64,000 bases of DNA from Bernardetia sp. (lineage in GTDB: Bacteria; Bacteroidota; Bacteroidia; Cytophagales; Bernardetiaceae). Numbering within the stretch: the first letter of the stretch is position 1; every line of letters starts with the position of its first letter. The notes under the pieces were generated by a model. It was given only the letters and a program-made list of their open reading frames with translations, searched no databases and was not told where the DNA came from. Both the position numbers and the translations under genes were made by a program. Positions 43,269 to 52,699 of the stretch are shown piece by piece. The stretch lies in assembly GCA_020630575.1 (NCBI GenBank), contig JAHDBD010000015.1:53471-117470 (forward strand). The letters are read 5' to 3'.

Positions 43269-44612
43269 ATGCAAAATCAAAGAATAGTAGCAGGATTAGA
43301 CATCGGAACAACAAAAATTTGTGTTATCGTAGGCAGAATGAATGAATACGACAAACTAGAAGTATTAGGCGTAGGACAAGCTGTTTCCGAAGGTGTAAAA
43401 GAAGGAATTATTAGCAACATTAATAAAACGGTTGCAGCCATTACGCAAGCTGTGGAAGAAGCTGAACGTAATTCAGGCGTAAATTTGCGTATTGTAAACG
43501 TAGGAATTGCAGGAAAGCATATCAAAAGTTCGGTACATCATGGAGGCATTACAAGAAGCTCAAAAGATGGTGAAATTACTCCTTCTGATGTAAATCGCCT
43601 TACAAATGATATGTATCGCATCGTAACTGAAGCAGGAACAGATATTATTCATGTTATGCCTCAACATTATACTGTTGATTATGAGCCAAATATAAAAGAC
43701 CCTGTTGGAATGGCTGGCGTAAAGCTAGAAGCTGATTTTCATATCATTACAGCTCAGACAAATGCTATTCGAAATATCAAAAAATGTGTTCAGCGAGCAG
43801 GTTTAGAAATTGAAAATCTGATTCTTGAACCGTTGGCATCTGCACTTTCTGTTTTAAGTGAAGAAGAAAAAGAAGCTGGTGTTGCTATTGTTGATATTGG
43901 TGGAGGAACTACTGATTTGGCTATTTTTATTGATGGAATTATTCGTCATACTTCCGTTATTCCATTTGGTGGAAACATTATTACTTCGGATATCAAACAA
44001 GGTTGTGCTGTAATGCAAAATCAAGCAGAATTATTAAAAGTAAAATTTGGTCGTTGTTTGGCTAAAGATGCACCTGATAATGAAGTAGTTTCTATCCCAG
44101 GGCTTCGCAATCGTTCTTCAAAAGAAATTTCTATCAAAAACTTGTCTTATATTATTGAGGCGAGAATGGAAGAAATTGTAGAACTTGTTTATAGTGAAAT
44201 CGTTCGTTCGGGTTACAAAAATCGATTGGCTGGTGGAATTGTTCTTACTGGTGGAGGTTCGCTTTTACAGTATTTGAAAGAACTTTTTGAGTACAAAACA
44301 GGCTTAGATGTTCGTATTGGTTATCCAAACGAATATTTGGGAAGAAGTCAGTCTGATTCGGTCAAAAACCCAATGTATGCAACAGGTGTAGGTTTAGTTT
44401 TGGCAGGGTTTAGAACATTAGATGACAGAGATGTTTATCAAAGAAATTATGATCAAATAAGCCAAACACCAACAACAGGTTATGAAATTAATAGCCAAGG
44501 ACAAGAAGTAAAAAAACAACCTGAGAAAGTAACAGGAGGATTTTTTGCAAATATCTTGAAAAAGACAAAAGAACTTCTCATTGATGATTTTGATGATAAA
44601 AGTACCTATTAA
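43269..44612 (+). CDS. ftsA: Cell division protein FtsA
   Basis: A 447-residue actin-like protein that anchors FtsZ to the membrane. The ATP site is visible: phosphate 1 RIVAGLDIGTTKICVIVGRM, phosphate 2 VAIVDIGGGTTDLAIFIDGI, and the adenosine motif GGIVLTGGGSLLQYLKELFE. The 1C domain lies at about 85-165, with NRLTNDMYRIVTEAGTDIIH. The tail ends in an amphipathic helix (GGFFANILKKTKELLIDDFD) that normally binds the membrane. A strong terminator follows, and the next gene converges, so ftsZ is not in this operon. Confidence 0.95.
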   Translation: MQNQRIVAGLDIGTTKICVIVGRMNEYDKLEVLGVGQAVSEGVKEGIISNINKTVAAITQAVEEAERNSGVNLRIVNVGIAGKHIKSSVHHGGITRSSKDGEITPSDVNRLTNDMYRIVTEAGTDIIHVMPQHYTVDYEPNIKDPVGMAGVKLEADFHIITAQTNAIRNIKKCVQRAGLEIENLILEPLASALSVLSEEEKEAGVAIVDIGGGTTDLAIFIDGIIRHTSVIPFGGNIITSDIKQGCAVMQNQAELLKVKFGRCLAKDAPDNEVVSIPGLRNRSSKEISIKNLSYIIEARMEEIVELVYSEIVRSGYKNRLAGGIVLTGGGSLLQYLKELFEYKTGLDVRIGYPNEYLGRSQSDSVKNPMYATGVGLVLAGFRTLDDRDVYQRNYDQISQTPTTGYEINSQGQEVKKQPEKVTGGFFANILKKTKELLIDDFDDKSTY

Positions 44613-44620
44613 TAAAAATA

Positions 44621-44659
44621 AAAAACAGACTTAAACTTCACTTTAAGTCTGTTTTTTTT
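44621..44659. terminator. Terminator after ftsA
   Basis: Stem AAAAACAGACTTAAA / TTTAAGTCTGTTTTT plus T-run between convergent genes. Confidence 0.9.
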
Positions 44660-44672
44660 GATTGAAATTAAA

Positions 44673-46358
44673 TTAGTAACCCAAATCTATATTTATATCT
44701 TCCAGTTCCCAGTTCGCCTTGAGTTCTAATTCTCTTGTTAGAGTTAGAACAGGTTCTGGTATCGTACGCTCTTTAAAATCTCCGTTATCCCACTTTCCAT
44801 TTGCATTTGTATCAACAAGCACTCGTATAGTCTTTTTTCCAGGTAATAAATTTTCAAACCTGTATTTTCTTATGTTTTGAAGTGTTTGTTCTACATTTCC
44901 TTTGGCATCGATTACTTCAATAATAAAATTGTCATATTTACCTAAAACTTCACCACTAATTACACCATAATCAGATAGCTTCCCTTGCGTATATTCTAAA
45001 TTTTTATTGTCTTTTAGGGTATCATTTTCTACTGAAACAAAAGTATTTGAACGAATTTGTAATTGAAATGCTTTTTGTTTTTCAGTAGAAAGTTCAATTG
45101 ATTTGATAAATGAGATTTCGGTTCTGTTTTTATTAAATTTCCAATCTGCTGCTGTGGTTCGGTTTCCTGTGCTATCTCCCTTAAAACCTATTACAATACT
45201 ATCATACTGCATAGTTAAGATAGGCTTACTAAATAGAAATTTCAAATTAAGTCCTTCTGTAGGAATGATAGGAGTGTTTGAGGGAGGATCTTCTCGGAAT
45301 GTAAAAGGTGCTTCACGAGGTTTTCTAACTTTGCCAAACTGAACAGTCAGAGTAGTATCAATTCTATTTCCAATCGAATCTGTAAAAGACATGAGAGCAG
45401 AAATAGAATCTTCTGTATTCATATTTCGATTATAAAAATTGATATATTCGTCTTGTAAAACAGGATAAAATAAGGTATCATAATCAGTGTCTTTTCCTTC
45501 ATCTTGATATTCAATGGTATAATCAGCTACATTCTTATTAAATTTGATTTCAAAATACTGCGCTCGTTGCCTTGCACCTGACAATTTAAAAGGTAAAATA
45601 TCATAGCGTATTACCTTAAAATCAACTCCTGAATAGCTTGATTTTATTTGCAAAGGCTCTTCATAAAACCCAATCAATTCGGTATTTTTGTTATAAATAT
45701 AATCTCTTTTGTCCTTAGGTTCTACCAAAGCATAAACTTTATACTTTCCAGCTTTTATATTTTCAATAGCATATCTTCCCATCGAATCAGTCAAAGAAAA
45801 ATAAAGAGGACGACGGTTATCAATATCAAAAGAATCTGCTTCAATATCATTATAGGCATATAGTCCTACCATTGCATTTTCTAGCTTATTTCCTCTCATA
45901 AGACTTGAAACTGTTCCTGTAATGAGTAAAGAATCTATTTTATCTCCTGTGCTGAAAGCAAGTTTGATATTTTTAGGAACATTTTTTTCATTAAAATCAA
46001 CTACTCCTTTTCCAAAAGAAAATGTATAAGTTGTATTTTCTGCAAAAGGTTTATCAAACTTTAAAGTCAGACGGTTTCTTTTGACAGTTGATTTATATGT
46101 ACCTTCTATAAAAGGCGAAATTTGTAATTCTTCTTGTAACCTTTGTGTCGTAATATCTTCATCAAACTCCAAAATAATCATATCGCCATTAAAATTAGTC
46201 GATTGGTCATTTGGATACGTAGAAATAAGTTTTGGAGGTGTAATATCCTTCAAGCCTCCTGTGGGCATACTTTGGCTTGCACAAGCAGCTAAGAAAAAAA
46301 TAAATGTAATAGAAGCCAACAGATAAGTAAAAGGGCAAACGAAATGATTGAATTTCAT
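44673..46358 (-). CDS. Ig-like-domain lipoprotein (Big_5 type)
   Basis: A 561-residue protein with a lipoprotein signal (hydrophobic LASITFIFFLAAC, Cys at about residue 26). The first mature segment CASQSMPTGGLKDITPPKLI, then the TYPNDQSTNFN block and ILEFDEDI, is the well-known start of the Bacteroidota Ig-like (Big_5) lipoprotein family. A second repeat-like part appears in FKLSGARQRAQYFEIKFNKN. A carboxypeptidase-regulatory-like stretch lies at about 200-225 (GRYAIENIKAGKYKVYALVE). The C-terminal end FENLLPGKKTIRVLVDTNAN is another small beta domain. It is probably outer-membrane-attached; the role is unknown. It is convergent with ftsA. Confidence 0.75.
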   Translation of the reverse strand: MKFNHFVCPFTYLLASITFIFFLAACASQSMPTGGLKDITPPKLISTYPNDQSTNFNGDMIILEFDEDITTQRLQEELQISPFIEGTYKSTVKRNRLTLKFDKPFAENTTYTFSFGKGVVDFNEKNVPKNIKLAFSTGDKIDSLLITGTVSSLMRGNKLENAMVGLYAYNDIEADSFDIDNRRPLYFSLTDSMGRYAIENIKAGKYKVYALVEPKDKRDYIYNKNTELIGFYEEPLQIKSSYSGVDFKVIRYDILPFKLSGARQRAQYFEIKFNKNVADYTIEYQDEGKDTDYDTLFYPVLQDEYINFYNRNMNTEDSISALMSFTDSIGNRIDTTLTVQFGKVRKPREAPFTFREDPPSNTPIIPTEGLNLKFLFSKPILTMQYDSIVIGFKGDSTGNRTTAADWKFNKNRTEISFIKSIELSTEKQKAFQLQIRSNTFVSVENDTLKDNKNLEYTQGKLSDYGVISGEVLGKYDNFIIEVIDAKGNVEQTLQNIRKYRFENLLPGKKTIRVLVDTNANGKWDNGDFKERTIPEPVLTLTRELELKANWELEDINIDLGY

Positions 46359-46708
46359 ATATTAACTAAGCGAATAATGTCAGAATAAAAAGTTGTAGCT
46401 GAATAATTCTTCAAAATTACTAAATTCGTTTAGCAACAACAGTATTTCTGAAAATTAAAGACGATTAAAAATAAGTAAAAACTCTAAAGAGAAAAAAATA
46501 AGAAATTAAAAATGATATTAATCGCTGATAATGAATAAGTTATGAGATTTGTGAAAAATAATTCAAAAATAAATCATTTTTTTTAGTAAAATACTTGACT
46601 CATATTAGTTTTGTGGCTACCTTTGCATTCTCAATTCGGGTAAACAAGTCTTAAAAGTAAAGACAAATTTATCTAAAAATAAAGAGAAAATAGCAAAAGC
46701 TAAAAAAT
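46359..46708. other. Intergenic region before the tRNA-Val genes
   Basis: About 350 AT-rich bases. It contains the tRNA-Val promoter (46595-46625) and an 83-nt leader. Nothing else is recognised; the upstream side should also hold the promoter of the minus-strand Ig-like lipoprotein gene. Confidence 0.4.
46595..46625 (+). promoter_or_regulatory. tRNA-Val promoter
   Basis: TTG (46595-46597), 20 bases, then TACCTTTG (46618-46625), with CATTCTC following. This matches the Bacteroidota -33/-7 consensus exactly and has the same spacing as the HU promoter at 24167. Confidence 0.75.
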
Positions 46709-46783
46709 GGGCCTATAGCTCAGCTGGTTCAGAGCATCTGCCTTACACGCAGAGGGTCATAGGTTCGAATCCTATTGGGCCCA
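46709..46783 (+). tRNA. tRNA-Val (TAC anticodon)
   Basis: A 75-nt cloverleaf: acceptor GGGCCTA / TGGGCCC, D-arm GCTCAGCTGGTTCAGAGC, anticodon loop CTTACAC (anticodon TAC), T-arm ATAGG TTCGAAT CCTAT. The discriminator is A. Confidence 0.97.
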
Positions 46784-46836
46784 CATTTTTTAGAAAGTTA
46801 TTTTGATTTATTCTATACTATTGAGAAAATTAAAAT

Positions 46837-46911
46837 GGGCCTATAGCTCAGCTGGTTCAGAGCATCTGCCTTACACGCAGAGGGTCATAGGTTCGAATCC
46901 TATTGGGCCCA
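46837..46911 (+). tRNA. tRNA-Val (TAC anticodon), second copy
   Basis: Identical over 75 nt to the copy at 46709-46783, with the same 'AAAATG' before and 'CACATTTT' after. The two are a tandem duplication in one transcript. Confidence 0.97.
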
Positions 46912-46928
46912 CATTTTAAGAAAATTAG

Positions 46929-46988
46929 AAAGGTTTTAAAAAACTACTCAAGATTATTCACTTGATTATTTTTTAAAACCTTTTTTTT
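46929..46988 (+). terminator. Terminator after the tRNA-Val pair
   Basis: Long A/T-rich stem AAAGGTTTTAAAAAA / TTTTTTAAAACCTTT followed by T. The loop is about 27 nt long. Confidence 0.7.
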
Positions 46989-47040
46989 ATGTCTAATTTT
47001 GTTTGTGAATTTATTTTTTCAAAATCAACTTTAAAAAATT

Positions 47041-47685
47041 ATGTCGGTAAAAATTCCAAAACTACCAAAACTAGATAATTATGAAGCTATTATTTTTGAT
47101 TTGGGAGGAGTAATCATTAATCTGAATTATAAAAAAACAGAAGAAGAATTTAAAAGACTTTTTGGAACTGATTTTTCAGAAATGTATTCAAAGCAAAGTC
47201 AGACAGAGATTCTTAATAGATTGGAAACAGGAGATATTTCTGAAGAACAGTTTGTAGAATCTATGAAAACTTTATCTTCTAAAGAAATTTATCATCAAGA
47301 AATTATTACTGCTTGGAATGCTATGCTTTTGGATATTCCCAAAGAAAGAATAGAGCTTTTAGAAAAAGTTGGAAAGGAAAAGCGTATTTTTTTGTTGAGC
47401 AATACAAATGAAATTCATAAAAAGGCTTTCGATAAAATAGTTTTAGAATCTCATCAAATGGACAGCTTAGAATCACTTTTCGAAAAGGCTTATTTTTCTC
47501 ATTTGGTCAGAATGCGAAAACCAAACAGAGAAATTTTTGATTTTGTAATTCAAGAAAACAATTTGAATCCTCAAAAGACACTTTTTATAGATGATAGTCC
47601 ACAACATATTGAAGGTGCAATCAAAACAGGACTAAATGCTTACCATTTGGAAGTAAGCACGCATTCAGTGTTAGACTTAATATGA
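47041..47685 (+). CDS. HAD-family phosphatase (HAD-IA, YihX-like)
   Basis: A 214-residue hydrolase. Motif I is IIFDLGGVIINL (nucleophile Asp, with the second Asp replaced by Gly, typical of the YihX/'DLGGV' branch). Motif II is FLLSNTNEIH, motif III has a Lys in MRKPNREIFDF, and motif IV is LFIDDSPQHIEGAIKTGL. The cap domain is helical (about 18-95). Relatives of this branch remove phosphate from sugar phosphates such as glucose-1-phosphate. The gene is single, between the tRNA-Val pair and the convergent surface protein gene. Confidence 0.88.
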   Translation: MSVKIPKLPKLDNYEAIIFDLGGVIINLNYKKTEEEFKRLFGTDFSEMYSKQSQTEILNRLETGDISEEQFVESMKTLSSKEIYHQEIITAWNAMLLDIPKERIELLEKVGKEKRIFLLSNTNEIHKKAFDKIVLESHQMDSLESLFEKAYFSHLVRMRKPNREIFDFVIQENNLNPQKTLFIDDSPQHIEGAIKTGLNAYHLEVSTHSVLDLI

Positions 47686-47695
47686 TTTGATATAA

Positions 47696-47738
47696 AAAAA
47701 TATCCTTTATAAATTTTGGTTTGATAAAGGATATTTTT
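47696..47738. terminator. Terminator between the HAD gene and the T9SS protein gene
   Basis: Stem AAAAATATCCTTTAT / ATAAAGGATATTTTT with a 13-nt loop, lying between convergent genes. Confidence 0.88.
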
Positions 47739-47758
47739 GTTTTCATCAAGAAGTAAGA

Positions 47759-50700
47759 TTACTCTTTTTCTAGTTTGACAAATTTTGTACGAGTAGGTGT
47801 AGTTACTTTTACTAAGTACATTCCTTTTGCTAATCCTTCTAAAGACATATTGATTTTAGATGAATTGTTACTTGTTTTAGTTTTCAAAAGTATTCCTATA
47901 CTATTATAAATTTCTATTTTATAGGTTGTATTTGCTAGATAAATCTCATTCAAATCAATTGTAAAGTCATTATCTGTAGGGTTTGGATAAATTTTTATTC
48001 CTCCCTCTACACTTCCATCAATTTTGGCACTTACTACAGGACTTGCTTTTACTTTTCCATTATTATCAATTTGATTTAGGTAATAATAATAAAGTTGATT
48101 TGTTTTGACTTCGTCATCTTCAAAAGAATATACATTTGACTTGTTTTGAGCCATCCATCCTATTTTTACAAAATTTTTGTTATCAGTTGAACGCCAAACT
48201 TCAAAACCTTTGTTATCTATTTCATTTACTGTTTTCCACTCTATCAAAATAGAGCTAGGAAGTAATGGTTTTGCAGTAAGAGAAAGCAGCTCTATTGGTA
48301 AAATAACTAAGTCTAAGGTCATCGGAACACCAAAATCAGAGAATCCAGACATCCATTCCATCGATGTCGAAACAACGGAATTATCATAACAAAGAGCTGG
48401 GAAATTTGGAATTGACCAAGGGTCTGTACTGGTAGAACGTTTCATAATTGCTGTTTTTGTACTTCCACAAGCACCTGCATTGGTATAGGCATTATTATAG
48501 AGAGTTAGTCTATAACTTCCATTTCCAGTAACTTTAGTAGCCAAAGTAGAATCGGCATACGCAGAAAGTGTCCAAAAACCGTGATTTAGTACAGGACAGC
48601 TACCAAAATTAGCTTGACAGCGATATTCAGTAGGCGAATTAGGCGTACTTCCATATTGATTAAAATAACTCAATATATATTTTGTATCTGTAATTGGATT
48701 TTGAAATTCTACTTTTGCTCTCTCATATTGTAGAGGTGAAATAGTACATGTTCTAGTTTTATGGTCTGCAATTCCAAAGCCATCTTCTAAGTCATAATTT
48801 CCTATAAGTTCTGGTGGTATTGTACATTCATAACGCACACAATAATTAGAAGCTATTTCTGCTTGCGCTCTAGCTACATTCCAAATGCGTATATTGTCGT
48901 ATTTTCCAGATAAATACCAATTACTTCCTGCATCGCTTCTATATCTACCAACATAAAATTTGTTATTTGTTGCAGCTGTAAGGGTAGTATTTAAGTTTGT
49001 AACATTATAACTAGCTGTAGAAACTTCATTTCCATCTATATACACTACTATTTCTGAGCCATTGTATGTCATGGCAAAGTGATGCCAATTATAAGTAGTT
49101 GTGGCTGTACTAATCAATCCATTATAAGTAAAATCTTTTACAATTCCTCCTCCTAAATCTATTCTAAACTGATTAGTTGTTCCATTTTTACGAAGTGCAA
49201 AGAGTTGTTTGGGCTTGTCTGTACCCATGTAAAAAATTGCTCCATTACTTGGACTTGGGTTTATGGAAACCCAAGCCTCTAAAGTACGTGGATTGTCTCC
49301 CAAAATAGCTACATCAGCAGGAAACTGTAAATGTCTTGCATTGACAGCATCAGTTACAGCTGATAAATTGTCTGTTAAATGAATAATGTGATTATTAGGA
49401 AATGGATTTAACTGACAAAATTTATCAGCTGTAGCAGTAGGTATTACCCAGTTGGTAGCAATAGTATTTACAATACTTGCTCTTTTATTAGTTGCTATTA
49501 TAGCATTACCCAAATTTTCAACAGCTAATCCAATAGGAAAATCATATATCCCCATTGTGTTTATGGCTCTTCTTAATTTTCCTCCTACAAAACGGTCATT
49601 CGAACTGTTAGTTGCAACAAACCCTAATATTGAATTTGGATTTGGATTATGAACTACTACTTCTTTATTTCCTTCTGTTTGTAATATTCCTCTTATGAAA
49701 TTAAGTGAACCTGTTTTACTAATAACCATATTTTGAGTTCCTGCATCAGATACTTTTACTCGTGGAACATCAGGTGAGCTAGTTTGGTTATTGATTCGTA
49801 AATTCTCAAAGTTTCCTTGTCCTGTAGCTGTTCGTGTATAGGTTTGTGGTTGCAGACCAATAAATTGTAGAGTAGAACCTAGAGGCATAAAAAGAGTTCC
49901 TGAATGTACCATATCTCCACAAACATCTAGTCTTTGCCCTGGATTAATAGTTATATTTGCACCATTTTCTATGATGATGTTTCTACATGAACGATTCGCT
50001 TTTACAATCGGAAAAGATACTGGAGCTACTCCATTTACTAAAGCAGGAATAACAATATCTTGGCTACAATCTGGAATTCCTGTTTGTCCACAAGGCGCAC
50101 TCCAGTTAGTAAATGAGCCATACTCACCAGGTTTTGTAAGGTCATCGCCTACCCAAACATATTCTACTGTTCCTACACAAATTGTATCATAAACAAAACA
50201 CTGCCCCAAATCTACTCTTACAATATAATCTTTTGTTCTTCGTACGTCTACTGTGATTTGGGGTGTAGTTTCTAAGGTTGGATACCACAAATAACCAATA
50301 GCTCCATACGTTTCAGCATCTAAAGTAGTATTCGAACCATAAAAAATACTAATATCAGGACCTAAATTGAGAGAGTTAAAGGCAGAAAAATAACCATACC
50401 GACAACCACTAGTTGCAGCTCCATTTGTTACTCCCAAATGAAAAAGAGTACTTGTATTAGTAATAGAAGCAACTCCTAAACTTGCTACTTGAGCAGTTGT
50501 TAGAGTGATACGAGCTGATTTCCAACCTGTTGCACCTGCTACGTTAGTAAAAGCACTTGCAGGAATTGCTGTGTTTACAGCTCCTCCATTTAAAGAGAAA
50601 GTAGCCTCTCCACCTGTTTTGACTAAAAGAGTAAGGGTGAAATTATCTGCTGTTGAACGTTTTACTTGCACCAAACGAGAACCTGTACAATTAATAGGAG

Positions 50701-51811
50701 GTAAAATAGCAGCTCCAGTTTCACAACCGTAGCCAGACATATGAAGTACATATACAGGTTTGTTAGAACTAATATAAGCCTGAGGATGAGTACTAAAATC
50801 CATATCAAAAACATATTGCGCTCCTGCTGCCAAAGTCGGAATACCACCAATAGCTGTTCCTCCTCTATTTACTGTAATTACAGTTCCTGCTTGGGTTGCT
50901 AACACATATACTTTTTCAGGCTGTGCTGTTCCCCCTACTCCCAAAGAGCCTCGCATAACAATATATTCTTTTCCGATAATATTTGTAGGAACAAGTTGAT
51001 CGCCTGCTAAATCATAACACCCAGTTGAAGCTCCAGTTTTAATAGAGTCATGGAAGAGAGTGACTGCAATGGGTTTTGTAGAAGTTATGTGTGAGCCTGC
51101 AGGGGCATTACCTAAAGCAGGTTGTTGTGAAGATACATTAAAAGTTTCACCTCTGTTAAGTGTGATTGTGCGAGTGCCAGCTACAGCTGTTGCACCTGAT
51201 GCACCTGTCGCACTAAAAGTACGGGTGGGTTTTGTAGTTGTAATCGTAATTGAAGTATTATCTTCAGTAGCAACAATGACAAACCCTGAATGTCCATTTG
51301 GAGTAAGCCCTTGATGCGCCCAAGCTGTTTGCATAGGCACCCAAAAATCTGTACCTAAGCCATTCTTGCCTTTTAACGCAAAAATATCAGGGTTATTTCC
51401 AAAGCCAACTTCATAATAAGCTGTTATTTTTGAGGTCGATTCTACCAAAATTCCACTAGGGAATTTATTATTATAATTTCTATTTGCATCTGTATTTCCA
51501 GTCGCAGCAACCGTCATGCGAGGAGTTTCTATCAAATTTATCCATGTTGTAAGATTGACTTCACCTGTAGCAAAAGCAGCTAAGTTCACCACTTGTGTGG
51601 GAAAGGAAGGATCTCTGGGCATACTAATAACGACCGTAGCAGGTTTATCTAAAGTAGAAAAACGTAAATAAATAGGATTATCTCCGTGTCCTGAAGTAAT
51701 ATCAGGAGCAGCAAACCAAAAACGTGTATCTATTTGTGCATAACTACTAATAGGTTTAAAAATAGCAGAAAGCAAGAAAAAAAAGAAGATAAAAATATAT
51801 AGGTTTTTCAT
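47759..51811 (-). CDS. Very large T9SS-exported surface protein (IgGFc-binding-like, LamG-like)
   Basis: A 1350-residue protein with a signal peptide (about 1-25). Residues about 28-480 look like the IgGFc-binding protein N-terminal domain of Bacteroidota: DTRFWFAAPDITSGHGDNPI, then PVYVLHMSGYGCETGAAILP. A LamG/concanavalin-like domain is at about 855-1000, with LEAWVSINPSPSNGAIFYMG, YNWHHFAMTYNGSEIVVYID and KYDNIRIWNVARAQAEI. Then a Fn3-like stretch has VNEIDNKGFEVWRSTDNKNF. The end is a type A T9SS sorting signal: GGIKIYPNPTDNDFTIDLNE, closing with GMYLVKVTTPTRTKFVKLEK. It is secreted across the outer membrane and held at the surface; ligand binding is an inference. Confidence 0.87.
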   Translation of the reverse strand: MKNLYIFIFFFFLLSAIFKPISSYAQIDTRFWFAAPDITSGHGDNPIYLRFSTLDKPATVVISMPRDPSFPTQVVNLAAFATGEVNLTTWINLIETPRMTVAATGNTDANRNYNNKFPSGILVESTSKITAYYEVGFGNNPDIFALKGKNGLGTDFWVPMQTAWAHQGLTPNGHSGFVIVATEDNTSITITTTKPTRTFSATGASGATAVAGTRTITLNRGETFNVSSQQPALGNAPAGSHITSTKPIAVTLFHDSIKTGASTGCYDLAGDQLVPTNIIGKEYIVMRGSLGVGGTAQPEKVYVLATQAGTVITVNRGGTAIGGIPTLAAGAQYVFDMDFSTHPQAYISSNKPVYVLHMSGYGCETGAAILPPINCTGSRLVQVKRSTADNFTLTLLVKTGGEATFSLNGGAVNTAIPASAFTNVAGATGWKSARITLTTAQVASLGVASITNTSTLFHLGVTNGAATSGCRYGYFSAFNSLNLGPDISIFYGSNTTLDAETYGAIGYLWYPTLETTPQITVDVRRTKDYIVRVDLGQCFVYDTICVGTVEYVWVGDDLTKPGEYGSFTNWSAPCGQTGIPDCSQDIVIPALVNGVAPVSFPIVKANRSCRNIIIENGANITINPGQRLDVCGDMVHSGTLFMPLGSTLQFIGLQPQTYTRTATGQGNFENLRINNQTSSPDVPRVKVSDAGTQNMVISKTGSLNFIRGILQTEGNKEVVVHNPNPNSILGFVATNSSNDRFVGGKLRRAINTMGIYDFPIGLAVENLGNAIIATNKRASIVNTIATNWVIPTATADKFCQLNPFPNNHIIHLTDNLSAVTDAVNARHLQFPADVAILGDNPRTLEAWVSINPSPSNGAIFYMGTDKPKQLFALRKNGTTNQFRIDLGGGIVKDFTYNGLISTATTTYNWHHFAMTYNGSEIVVYIDGNEVSTASYNVTNLNTTLTAATNNKFYVGRYRSDAGSNWYLSGKYDNIRIWNVARAQAEIASNYCVRYECTIPPELIGNYDLEDGFGIADHKTRTCTISPLQYERAKVEFQNPITDTKYILSYFNQYGSTPNSPTEYRCQANFGSCPVLNHGFWTLSAYADSTLATKVTGNGSYRLTLYNNAYTNAGACGSTKTAIMKRSTSTDPWSIPNFPALCYDNSVVSTSMEWMSGFSDFGVPMTLDLVILPIELLSLTAKPLLPSSILIEWKTVNEIDNKGFEVWRSTDNKNFVKIGWMAQNKSNVYSFEDDEVKTNQLYYYYLNQIDNNGKVKASPVVSAKIDGSVEGGIKIYPNPTDNDFTIDLNEIYLANTTYKIEIYNSIGILLKTKTSNNSSKINMSLEGLAKGMYLVKVTTPTRTKFVKLEKE

Positions 51812-52038
51812 GATGTTCGGCTTGAAGAAATAAGAGAATATATAAGGGAAAGAATTACATAAAATAAACTAATTTATAGTCAAATCTTATGCTAATAAAT
51901 TTGTCTCTTAAAGCTAACTTTAAAGTTTTCGACGAACATTAAATCTCTACATGTTTAAATCTAATTTTTTATTTTTTTTGTCCATTTTTTAAAAAAAACT
52001 ACTAACTTATTTTTTTTTACTTTTTGTTTTAAACTATT

Positions 52039-52536
52039 TTAGTTTTCTAAAAACAAACTTTCTTTAGTAAATTTTAGAGGTAATAAATCTACAATAGAAC
52101 TTATTATGTAGATAGATTTACTCTCTCCTTGCATAATCATCCGAATAGGTTTTGCTTGTTTATTTTCATACTCAGACATCACTTGACGGCAAGAACCACA
52201 AGGTGAAATAGCAATAAAATCTGTCGCTTGTTGTGGTTTGGCTGCAATAGCAATTGTTTCTATCACTTCATTAGGAAATTGTGTAGAAGCTGAAAAAATA
52301 GCTGTCCTTTCAGCACAAAGTCCAGAAGGATAAGCAGCATTTTCTTGATTGCTTCCTAAGACTATTTCTCCATTTTGTAATTGAATAGCTGCACCAACTG
52401 AAAACTTAGAATAAGGAGCATAAGCCCTTTTTGTGGCTTCTCTAGCTTCATTTAATAAAAATAAATCTTCTTTTGAAAGGTCATTTTCAGTTTCGAAAAC
52501 AGTAATCTGAATTTGTATTTGATGTGTTTTTGACAT
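52039..52536 (-). CDS. cdd: Cytidine deaminase
   Basis: A 165-residue enzyme that deaminates cytidine and deoxycytidine to uridine. PYSKFSVGAAIQLQNGEIVL opens the family domain. Then GSNQENAAYPSGLCAERTAI holds the catalytic Glu and the first zinc Cys, and ISPCGSCRQVMSEY gives the other two zinc Cys. The N-terminal 20 residues with HQIQIQITVFETENDL are an extra extension, common in Bacteroidota. A large T9SS protein gene lies downstream on the same strand, and the glycosyltransferase gene diverges upstream. Confidence 0.95.
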   Translation of the reverse strand: MSKTHQIQIQITVFETENDLSKEDLFLLNEAREATKRAYAPYSKFSVGAAIQLQNGEIVLGSNQENAAYPSGLCAERTAIFSASTQFPNEVIETIAIAAKPQQATDFIAISPCGSCRQVMSEYENKQAKPIRMIMQGESKSIYIISSIVDLLPLKFTKESLFLEN

Positions 52537-52636
52537 AAAAAATATATGTTTAATAATTTTGATATGATTAATGGGAAATTAGAAAGCAACTAGGTTAGTT
52601 TTTTGTTCTAAAAACTTGCTTAAATTTGTAGTGTCT

Positions 52637-52669
52637 AAACCCTAAGGGTCTTCAAAACCCCTAGGGTTT
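52637..52669. repeat. 33-bp palindrome, copy 2 (upstream of the glycosyltransferase)
   Basis: AAACCCTAAGGGTCTT followed by CAAAACCCCTAGGGTTT. Same length and layout as the copies at 42351 and 63818, with compensating changes in both arms. The end is 30 bases before the TTG start at 52700. Confidence 0.7.
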
Positions 52670-52699
52670 GAGTTTAGAATATTATAATCCTTACTTTTT

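Noticed and set aside
46709..46911. The two tRNA-Val copies as a possible integration site (att repeat)
   Set aside because: No integrase or foreign DNA lies between or beside them; a plain tandem tRNA duplication explains the repeat.
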